From positions 1 to 5,141 of the forward strand of contig DAIDTL010000093.1 of NCBI GenBank assembly GCA_027457225.1: a DNA stretch of 5,141 nucleotides, read 5' to 3'. Positions 1 to 5,141 of the stretch are shown here, one piece after another. The stretch comes from Ferrovaceae bacterium. Its GTDB lineage: Bacteria > Pseudomonadota > Gammaproteobacteria > Burkholderiales > Ferrovaceae. The position numbers were made by a program, and so were the translations under genes. Each line of letters opens with the position of its first letter. Position 1 is the first letter of the stretch. A model generated the notes under the pieces. It worked only from the letters and a program-made list of their open reading frames with translations, made no database searches and was not told the DNA's origin.

Positions 1-1237
1 CCGGGTCCACCGTAATCTCCGGCGGCGTCACTGTTGTCGCCGCCTGCTGCGCCGTAGACGAGTCAGTGGTCGCCTGGGCACTGGCTGCCACAGCAGCGGT
101 TGAAGCTGTAGCTGCAGTGGATTCGGCGCTGGCAGCCGCGATGGCCGCAGTCTTGGCGTCCGTAGCACTGGTCGTGTTCTGGGCACTGGCGGCAGCAGCC
201 GCGGCTTGGGCGGCAGCCGTAGCAGCGGTATTGGCGGCAGTTTGGGCAGTGGTTGCATCTGCATTCGCCGCAGTGGCGGCGGTCTTGGCTGCAGTGATGG
301 CTGAAGTGAACCCCGTCAGCACGGCTTCGGCAAGCGCCTGACTGGCACTGGTGGCAGCATGCGCTGCAGCGTCTGCCGCAGCCTGGGCCGTCGATGCGTC
401 AGTGGCGGCATGATTGGCAGAGGCCGTCGCAGCCGCCTGGGCAGCCGTTCTGGCTTGTGCATCGGCTGCTTCTGCAGCCTGTGCAACACCCGCAATCGGT
501 GCAGTGGAATTGGTCGATTGGGAGGTAGTAGGCGACGTCGCTTGATTCACCGTCGGCGAAGACAACTGGGCAACGGTTGGACTGGAACTGGTATCTTGAG
601 GCGCCGTCGTCGGAGGAGCCGTCGGGGTGGTCGTCTGGGTTACGATGTGAGCATTGTTCTGGCTGGCATTGGGATCGATCACCTGGGCCGTGGCCGTTGA
701 AGCGGGTGTGCCAAGGGAAGAGGCGCTGATCGTCATGCCGGCGTTGTGCACCGTGTTCGGTATCTGGGCGCCTGCATTCGATGAACTGCTTGAGACACTA
801 CCGGATTGAATGACGCTGTCAGTGGCGCCGCCTACCTTGAATGCAGTCAGCGCCGCGTTAGCGTCAGAACTATTGACCTGTATGGCGCTGTCACTCCCGG
901 TCGGGCCGTTGCCCGAAGCCGAGGCCACTTCATGCTGAAGCAGAACCTTTTTGTTGTCGAGAATTTCCTGGTTGCGCCCATCCGCCAGAGTCAGATCGAC
1001 GGTGGCGCCTTTGGCCGTGGTGATGAGCTCACCAATGAAGACCTTGTCTCCGGCGTGCAATGTACGGGTTACCCCGGTCGCCTGGTTGACAGCAACCACT
1101 TTTCCGGAAACACTTAAAACCTTCCCGGCGATTTCGGCAGGGTTTCCGGCGACAGGGGGAGCTCCGGCGACAGGGGGGGTTACGGCGACCGCGGTGGTCC
1201 CGGCAACTCCAGCAACTTGTCCTGCAACTTCAGCCAT
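1..1237 (-). CDS. Large LapA-type surface adhesin with N-terminal retention module (3' part beyond window)
   Basis: This reading frame starts at ATG 1237-1235 and stays open for 412 codons to the left edge, so only the N-terminus is visible. The start is well fixed: the codon before it is an in-frame TAA, and AGGGGA lies 6 bases upstream. Residues 1-34 are rich in Ala, Val, Gly and Pro. Residues about 35-104 match the retention module of LapA-type adhesins (GKVLSVSGKVVAV, then LHAGDKVFIGELITT, then VDLTLADGR). Residues 105-250 are a low-complexity Ser/Thr/Asn/Gln/Pro linker. Residues 251-402 are about half alanine and probably helical. TPPEITVDP at the edge may begin the next domain. There is no Cys and no Sec signal peptide, as expected for type I export with a C-terminal signal. 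In this family the module folds in the periplasm, plugs the TolC-like pore and anchors the adhesin. The exporter genes lie just upstream on the same strand. Repeat domains and secretion signal are not visible, so ligand and full size are unknown. Confidence 0.88.
   Translation of the reverse strand, partial: MAEVAGQVAGVAGTTAVAVTPPVAGAPPVAGNPAEIAGKVLSVSGKVVAVNQATGVTRTLHAGDKVFIGELITTAKGATVDLTLADGRNQEILDNKKVLLQHEVASASGNGPTGSDSAIQVNSSDANAALTAFKVGGATDSVIQSGSVSSSSSNAGAQIPNTVHNAGMTISASSLGTPASTATAQVIDPNASQNNAHIVTQTTTPTAPPTTAPQDTSSSPTVAQLSSPTVNQATSPTTSQSTNSTAPIAGVAQAAEAADAQARTAAQAAATASANHAATDASTAQAAADAAAHAATSASQALAEAVLTGFTSAITAAKTAATAANADATTAQTAANTAATAAAQAAAAAASAQNTTSATDAKTAAIAAASAESTAATASTAAVAASAQATTDSSTAQQAATTVTPPEITVDP
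32..487 (-). repeat. Alanine-rich low-complexity helical segment of the adhesin (residues 251-402)
   Basis: About 74 of 152 residues are alanine. The rest are mostly Thr, Ser, Gln, Asn and Asp, with very few charged residues and one Phe (residue 310). Ala doublets and triplets recur every few residues, for example TAAQAAATAS and TAQAAADAAAHAATSAS, with a possible 11-residue spacing in the first third. The DNA is correspondingly repetitive (GCC/GCT/GCG/ACT/CAG codons) but codons vary, so it is a degenerate repeat and not a recent exact duplication. A long, weakly polar alpha-helical rod or stalk is the simplest structural reading. Confidence 0.7.
926..1135 (-). other. Retention-module domain of the adhesin (residues about 35-104)
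   Basis: The segment has alternating beta-prone stretches with the family's landmarks: GKV at the start, a basic/hydroxyl turn (GVTRTLHAGDKV), an E-L-I-T-T strand, and V-D-L-T-L-A-D-G-R before the exit. This pattern is typical of the N-terminal module that holds LapA, MpAFP and related RTX adhesins in the outer-membrane channel. The assignment rests on pattern recognition, not on a profile search. Confidence 0.8.
1142..1177 (-). repeat. Two tandem 18-bp units near the adhesin start (PPVAGA / PPVAGN)
   Basis: Two adjacent 18-base units (1160-1177 and 1142-1159) share an identical 15-base core and encode PPVAGA then PPVAGN at residues 21-32. The unit is a multiple of three, so gain or loss of a copy would keep the frame. 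The copies sit in the Ala/Val/Gly/Pro-rich stretch before the retention module. Degenerate VAG units also occur at residues 8-13. Confidence 0.8.
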
Positions 1238-1243
1238 TTACGT

Positions 1244-1249
1244 TCCCCT
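1244..1249 (-). promoter_or_regulatory. Ribosome binding site of the adhesin
   Basis: AGGGGA lies 6 bases before ATG 1237-1235. Together with the TAA codon directly in front of the ATG, it fixes the adhesin start. The same bases can pair with an upstream CCCCT (see the inverted repeat spanning 1243-1300). Confidence 0.8.
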
Positions 1250-1277
1250 GAAAAGCTTTTAGCCCTACCTAGCCTCA

Positions 1278-1283
1278 ACTTTA
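1278..1283 (-). promoter_or_regulatory. Tentative -10 element of an adhesin promoter
   Basis: TAAAGT matches four of six bases of the sigma-70 -10 consensus. No good -35 lies 17 bases upstream (GGTTTT). A start near 1271 would place the 1307-1322 dyad centre at about -43, a position typical of an activator that replaces the -35 contact. Another AT-rich hexamer, TAAAAG at 1262-1257, is too close to the ribosome binding site to be preferred. Confidence 0.22.
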
Positions 1284-1306
1284 AGCCTGTTCAAGGGGAA
1301 AAACCA

Positions 1307-1322
1307 TTGTACTAAGGTACAA
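1307..1322. promoter_or_regulatory. Perfect inverted repeat, candidate operator for the neighbouring LuxR-type regulator
   Basis: TTGTAC-TAAG-GTACAA is a perfect 6+6 dyad with a 4-base centre, lying in the 99-base gap between the regulator and the adhesin. Its size and symmetry fit a dimeric LuxR/FixJ-type helix-turn-helix protein. The centre is about 77 bases before the adhesin ATG. On the minus strand it is followed by TGG and five Ts, so a weak intrinsic terminator for the upstream operon is an alternative. The stem is only 6 pairs with two GC pairs, which makes that less attractive. Confidence 0.5.
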
Positions 1323-1336
1323 CCCGGGATTGGGCC

Positions 1337-1993
1337 TCAGGAAGGCGCTTTCAGCTCCGTGATGCCATTGACCAGCAGCGTCAGTTGCAGGCGATCGCGA
1401 ACCCTCAGTTTCTCGAAAGCGGCAGTCAGGTGCGCCTTCACCGTTCGCTCGGTAATATTGAGCTGGTCGGCAATCTCCTTGTTGCTGGCCCCTGACGCGA
1501 CGGCCCGGGCCACTATGACCTCGCGCTCGGTCAGACTCAAAGTCCAGTCCAGGGGGGCAACTGCCGGTTTGGGAAGGTTTTGTGCCGTGGTGGCCACCAG
1601 CTTTTGCAGCAATGATTGGCCCAGCCACACCCCGCCCTGCAGGACCGTTTCAGCGACCTGCTGCAGTACCGCAGGAGAGGCGTAGCCATTGCAGTAGCCG
1701 GACACCCCGGCACGCAGGGCCACCATGCCTTCTTCATCCCGCGGCTCATCCGAAAGCGCAACCACCGGCGCATCACCGACCATGCGCTGCCATCGTCGAA
1801 TCAGGGGCGTGATGTCCCCGGTGTAGGGCAGCAACACCCAAACGACGCTCGCCTCGCACGATGTCGCCCTGGTGTAGCCCAGCTGCGCCTGGGGAAAGGC
1901 TTCGCGCCAGTTGGACCTGATCGGCTCACCATCCGTAACGAACACATGGGGAAGGGCTTTCAGTTTTTCGAGTGGATCACTCTTGCGGGTCAT
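1337..1993 (-). CDS. LuxR/FixJ-type transcriptional regulator with degenerate receiver-like domain
   Basis: This 218-residue protein has a C-terminal LuxR-type DNA-binding domain at about residues 150-212: LSLTEREV opens it, and SNKEIADQLNITERTVKAHL (170-189) is the helix-turn-helix. Residues about 14-125 resemble a response-regulator receiver (HVFVTDG, VVALSD, ALRAGVSGY, AETVLQGGVWL). The acidic pair after the first strand is reduced to one Asp (D21). The phosphoacceptor strand reads SVVWVLLPY with no Asp, and no Lys follows GY. Phosphorylation is therefore unlikely, and the domain may serve for dimerisation or another input. The gene begins 7 bases after the fusion protein ends, and a GGTGAG ribosome binding site (2005-2000) overlaps that stop codon, so it is almost certainly co-transcribed with the exporter. 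The adhesin lies immediately downstream, which makes it the obvious target. No specific family member was recognised; the ligand and the direction of control are unknown. Confidence 0.85.
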   Translation of the reverse strand: MTRKSDPLEKLKALPHVFVTDGEPIRSNWREAFPQAQLGYTRATSCEASVVWVLLPYTGDITPLIRRWQRMVGDAPVVALSDEPRDEEGMVALRAGVSGYCNGYASPAVLQQVAETVLQGGVWLGQSLLQKLVATTAQNLPKPAVAPLDWTLSLTEREVIVARAVASGASNKEIADQLNITERTVKAHLTAAFEKLRVRDRLQLTLLVNGITELKAPS

Positions 1994-2000
1994 TGTGAAC

Positions 2001-3476
2001 TCACCGCTCGGTCAACGCGCGCTGCTGGGCTCTCAAAACGGGTTTCAACAGATAACTCAACACGGATTTTTCGCCAGTCTGAATATCCACCTCCGCCACC
2101 ATGCCGGGGATGATCGGGAGGTTTTTGCCCAGATTGTTCCTGTCCGTTTTGACACGCACCAGGTAAAACGCGTTCCCCTTGTCATCCACCACCGTATCCG
2201 CGCCAATGGACTCCAGGGTTCCTGCCAGTCCGCCATAGATGACAAAGTCATAGGCGTTGAATCTGACCAGGGCCCGCAGTCCCGGCCTGAGAAAACCGAT
2301 GTCCTTGGGAAGGATCCTGACTTCCAGCAGGAGGCTGTCATCCAGCGGCACGATTTCCATGATGTCCTGGCCTGGCTTGATCACGCCTCCGACCGTATTC
2401 ACCAGCAGCCGTTTGACCGTGCCTTTCACCGGCGATTTCATGACCGAGTGCAAGACCTTGTCGGAAAGCCCCACATTCACTTCGGTCAGCCCGTTGATCT
2501 TGGCCTGGGTTTCTGCAAGGTCCTTGCGTGCGTCATTGCGAAAACTGTCTTCAACTTCCCTCACCTTCCCGGTGGATTCGATGATGGCCGATTTCACACG
2601 AGCGATCTGTGCGGAAGCCATGTCGCGATCACCGCGAAAACGCGCGACATCGCGTTCCAGCTTCAAAATATCCACATCGGAAACCGCCCCTGCCGACAGC
2701 AACGGCTTGGTCAGTGCCAGTTCCTTGTAGGTCAGCTCCCAGGCTCTTGCGGCCTGTTCATGTTTGGCCTCAAGCTCGGTCAGTTCATGCTGGCGCTGTG
2801 CCAGTTGGCCCCGGGAGATCGAGATGGTGTTTTCCAGCTCGGACTTCCTGGATTCATACAGACGACGCTCTTCTTCGGCAGTGTCCGGATCTTCCTTGAC
2901 CACCTCCTCGGGCATGACGAATTTGCTGTTCTCTGCCAGGGCACGCAAGCGGGCCGCCTTGGCTTCCAGGGACACAAACTGGGAGCGGCTTTCCTTCAGG
3001 CTGGAGAGAAAGCGGGTATCGTCAATACGCATCAACACCTGATCCTTCTGAACCACATCGCCTTCATGGACCGTAATTTCCGAAACAATGCCGCCATCCA
3101 GATTCTGCACCACCTGGATCTGGCTGTAAGGGATCACTTTGGCTTCCCCTCGCGTGACTTCATTCACCTTGGTGAAACTGGCCCAGATCAAAAAGATCAC
3201 CAGGATCCAGGCCAGCATTTTCAGCAGCACCCTCGCCCGAATCGGATCCTGCGTTGCAATCGCATAATCCGCGCTGGCCATGAAATCATTGCCGCCGGTA
3301 TCGTCGAATTTTTCCTTGTTGCGGTTGATCATCCACCGGAGCAGCGGTTGCAACAGCTTTCTGGGCAGGTCAAGCAACCTGACCAACAGGACGATAAAAA
3401 TACGAAAAATCCAGGGGGCCTTGAACTTGCCCTGCTGGAGGCGATCCCACTGCGATATGTGTTTTTTATCGCTCAT
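2001..3476 (-). CDS. lapC: Type I secretion membrane fusion protein, HlyD/LapC family
   Basis: This 491-residue periplasmic adaptor bridges the inner-membrane ABC exporter and a TolC-like outer-membrane channel. A cytoplasmic N-terminus is followed by one transmembrane helix at about residues 87-101 (MLAWILVIFLIWASF). Next comes the family hallmark VTRGEAKVIP...IQVVQNLDGGIV (107-131), the first half of the lipoyl-like domain. A long charged coiled-coil hairpin follows (about 155-345), then the returning half (SPVKGTVKRLLVNTVGGVIKPG) and a beta-barrel C-terminus ending IPGMVAEVDIQTGEKSVLSYLLKP. Its ATG overlaps the exporter's TGA as ATGA, with only a weak ribosome binding site upstream, which suggests translational coupling. 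Unusual is the region before the transmembrane helix: about 86 residues that include a hydrophobic/basic stretch at 21-50 (PWIFRIFIVLLVRLLDLPRK onward), likely amphipathic or membrane-associated. The symbol is given by family resemblance and is not proof of orthology. Confidence 0.93.
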   Translation of the reverse strand: MSDKKHISQWDRLQQGKFKAPWIFRIFIVLLVRLLDLPRKLLQPLLRWMINRNKEKFDDTGGNDFMASADYAIATQDPIRARVLLKMLAWILVIFLIWASFTKVNEVTRGEAKVIPYSQIQVVQNLDGGIVSEITVHEGDVVQKDQVLMRIDDTRFLSSLKESRSQFVSLEAKAARLRALAENSKFVMPEEVVKEDPDTAEEERRLYESRKSELENTISISRGQLAQRQHELTELEAKHEQAARAWELTYKELALTKPLLSAGAVSDVDILKLERDVARFRGDRDMASAQIARVKSAIIESTGKVREVEDSFRNDARKDLAETQAKINGLTEVNVGLSDKVLHSVMKSPVKGTVKRLLVNTVGGVIKPGQDIMEIVPLDDSLLLEVRILPKDIGFLRPGLRALVRFNAYDFVIYGGLAGTLESIGADTVVDDKGNAFYLVRVKTDRNNLGKNLPIIPGMVAEVDIQTGEKSVLSYLLKPVLRAQQRALTER

Positions 3477-5141
3477 CCTGCTCGTTCGACCTTTCCGGTT
3501 TGCAAGGCTTCGACCACTTCGTTGCGCGGGCCATCCGCCACGATATACCCGTTGTCAATGACGATGATCCGGTCCGCCAGATCAACGAGGCTTGACCGGT
3601 GCGTCGAAATGACCACCGTTTTCCCCGGGGTTGAGCGTTTGGCGAAACGGCCAAGACGCACCTTGAATTCGCTCTCCGTGGTGTAATCCATCCCGCTGGT
3701 GGGCTCATCCAGAACGAGCAACGGCGGATCGGTCAAAAAAGCACGGGCAATGGCCACACCCTGGCGCTGGCCCCCGGATAGCGTGTCGCCACGCTCCCCG
3801 ATTTGCATATCAAAACCGCGCGGATGTTTGTTGATCAAGGTCAACAAACCGGCCAGACCTGCTGCCGCGAGAATCGCCGAATCTTCCGCGTAGGGTGCCC
3901 CATAGACGATGTTTTCGCGCAGCGTGCCGTAAAACAGGATTGATTCCTGACCGACATAACCAATGTTGCGACGCAGGTCCGCGGGATCAATTTGTCTGAG
4001 GTCAATATCATCCACCAGTACGGAACCCCTCTGGGGCTCATACAATCCCATGATCAGTTTCTGGATGGTGGATTTTCCGGAACCCACTTTCCCCAATATG
4101 ACCACCGACTCTCCCGGATTGATGCAGAATGACACATTGTTAAGCGCCGGGTCGGTATTGGGATAGCCAAACGTCACGTCACGGAATTCTATTTTCCCAC
4201 TAAGGTCGGCGCGGTGCACGAAAGTGGATTCGGGAGGGCGCTCAATGGGGTCGGCCATCAGCTTGTTAAGCGGCTCCAGGGAAGTCTTGGCGCCCTGATA
4301 CTGAATCAACAAACCTGCCATTTGCCCCAGTGGGGTCATCGCCCGACCCATCAACATGGTGCAGGCGATCATGCCGCCCTGCGTCAGAGTCCCATCATGT
4401 ATGAGATACACCCCACCGACCAGCGCGGCAATATTTACCACCTGCTGAATGGTTTGGACGCTCTGTGTCGCCGAGAGCGAGAGGGTGCGCTGCTGATTCG
4501 ATATTTTGGTCAGGAACGCACTGGTTTTTTCCCAATTGGTCTGGATCTGGTTTTCGGCGCCCAGGGCCTTGACCGTTTCCATGGCCGACAGGCTTTCCAC
4601 CAGGGTTGCATTGCGTAAGGCCCCGGCCTTGTAGGTTGCCATGGATAACTCATGCAACTTGTGCTGGATCGCATAAACGTAGATGCCCACCATGAGAAAG
4701 CCAACGATGGGGACAAACACCAACGGCCAGGCGATCCACGCAATGGTCACATAAAAAAACAGCGCAAAGGGAATATCCACCATGGTCGCTACCGTTGCCG
4801 AAGCAATGAAATCGCGAATGACTTCATAGGATTTCATGGTGGCTGCAAAGGCTCCCACCGACGCGGGCCGTGCTGCCATTTTAAGGCCCAGCACCCGTTC
4901 CATCAAAGCGCTGGAGAGCTGAAGGTCAATGCGCGCCGACGCGTGATCTATAAAATGCCCACGCATCATGCGGAGCAAAAAATCCAGGGCAAGCAGCAGC
5001 AACACGCTCAAGGCCAGAACCCACAAGGTATCCACCGCATGGGCGGGGACGACACGGTCATAGACATTCATCGAGAACAGCGGGAGCGACAGGGCAAACA
5101 CATTGATCAGCAAGGCAGCCACCAGAACATCCCGATAGACC
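3473..5141 (-). CDS. lapB: Type I secretion ABC transporter, LapB family (N-terminus beyond window)
   Basis: The frame is open to the right edge and codes for about 555 residues, against roughly 700-720 for the family, so the N-terminal peptidase-like domain is not visible. The GTG at 5122-5120 is an internal Val and not a start: the frame continues upstream as VYRDVL, followed by VAALLINVFALSLPLFSMNVYDRVVP, a LapB-type transmembrane entry. The membrane domain spans about 5140-4200. The nucleotide-binding domain has every key motif: Walker A GKVGSGKST (4093-4067), Q-loop GYVGQE, signature LSGGQ (3781-3767), Walker B LLVLDEP with catalytic Glu, and the switch His in STHRSS (His codon 3601-3599). 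It should energise export of the adhesin with the fusion protein encoded next. Its TGA overlaps the next ATG by four bases. Orthology to lapB is by family resemblance. Whether the missing N-terminus is a true C39 peptidase or a catalytically dead C39-like domain cannot be seen here. Confidence 0.94.
   Translation of the reverse strand, partial: VYRDVLVAALLINVFALSLPLFSMNVYDRVVPAHAVDTLWVLALSVLLLLALDFLLRMMRGHFIDHASARIDLQLSSALMERVLGLKMAARPASVGAFAATMKSYEVIRDFIASATVATMVDIPFALFFYVTIAWIAWPLVFVPIVGFLMVGIYVYAIQHKLHELSMATYKAGALRNATLVESLSAMETVKALGAENQIQTNWEKTSAFLTKISNQQRTLSLSATQSVQTIQQVVNIAALVGGVYLIHDGTLTQGGMIACTMLMGRAMTPLGQMAGLLIQYQGAKTSLEPLNKLMADPIERPPESTFVHRADLSGKIEFRDVTFGYPNTDPALNNVSFCINPGESVVILGKVGSGKSTIQKLIMGLYEPQRGSVLVDDIDLRQIDPADLRRNIGYVGQESILFYGTLRENIVYGAPYAEDSAILAAAGLAGLLTLINKHPRGFDMQIGERGDTLSGGQRQGVAIARAFLTDPPLLVLDEPTSGMDYTTESEFKVRLGRFAKRSTPGKTVVISTHRSSLVDLADRIIVIDNGYIVADGPRNEVVEALQTGKVERAG

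Larger units (their letters stand above)
1243..1300 (-). promoter_or_regulatory. Inverted repeat that could sequester the adhesin ribosome binding site
   Basis: On the minus strand TTCCCCTTGAA (1300-1290) is complementary to TTCAGGGGAA (1252-1243): seven contiguous pairs, one bulged T (1293), then three more pairs, with a 37-base loop. The 3' arm contains the whole AGGGGA ribosome binding site. An RNA starting upstream of 1300 could mask the site, while one starting inside the loop could not. The base pairing is seen directly; a role in translation is inference. Confidence 0.35.

Noticed and set aside
66..341. Plus-strand Ala/Val/Trp-rich frame that looks like a membrane protein
   Set aside because: It is the antisense reading of the adhesin's GCC/ACT/CAG-rich alanine segment. 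The hydrophobic look comes from complementing Ala, Gln and Ser/Thr codons.
1251..1260. AAAAGCTTTT perfect 10-base palindrome just before the adhesin ribosome binding site
   Set aside because: It has no loop, so it cannot form a useful hairpin. An AT-rich palindrome of this length is expected by chance often enough that I do not call it a site on its own.
806..1262. Overlapping short plus-strand frames opposite the retention module
   Set aside because: The opposite strand carries the conserved retention module with a good ribosome binding site; these frames show no family features.
1616..2113. 165-codon plus-strand frame opposite the regulator
   Set aside because: It is antisense to the LuxR-type gene and spans its start and the end of the fusion protein gene. 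It has no recognisable motifs.
1911..3686. 591-codon open frame on the plus strand opposite the fusion protein gene
   Set aside because: It is fully antisense to a clear HlyD-family gene. Its translation is His/Gln/Phe-rich with no recognisable domain, and it runs across the boundaries of three real genes.
5120..5122. GTG as a start codon of the ABC transporter
   Set aside because: The frame continues upstream to the window edge with family-typical residues (VYRDVL), and the protein would lack part of its first transmembrane region. It is an internal Val codon.

Overview
The window carries a compact type I secretion adhesin locus of the LapA/LapBC kind, with all genes on the minus strand. 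Moderately high GC, a LapB-type ABC transporter, a HlyD/LapC-type membrane fusion protein and an N-terminal LapA-type retention module point to a Gram-negative proteobacterium, probably gamma or beta. The sequence alone does not fix the genus. No mobile element, RNA gene or CRISPR array was seen.

Layout in transcription order (right to left): (1) 5141-3473, the ABC exporter, missing its N-terminal part beyond the window edge; (2) 3476-2001, the membrane fusion protein, overlapping the exporter by 4 bases; (3) 1993-1337, a small LuxR-type regulator with a receiver-like domain that lacks the phosphorylation residues, 7 bases after the fusion protein; (4) a 99-base gap (1336-1238) with a perfect 6+6 inverted repeat and a second, longer-range inverted repeat that covers the next gene's ribosome binding site; (5) 1237-1, the first 412 codons of a large surface adhesin that runs off the left edge.

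The likely system: the transporter and fusion protein, with a TolC-like outer-membrane partner not present here, export the adhesin. The adhesin's N-terminal retention module would lodge in the outer-membrane channel and keep the protein on the surface. The regulator, encoded between the exporter genes and the adhesin, is well placed to control the adhesin through the dyad just upstream of it. The adhesin is the most unusual part. Its first 412 residues contain no LapG-type di-alanine-glycine cleavage site. They do contain a roughly half-alanine segment of about 150 residues and a C7 tract near the start codon that could be slippage-prone.
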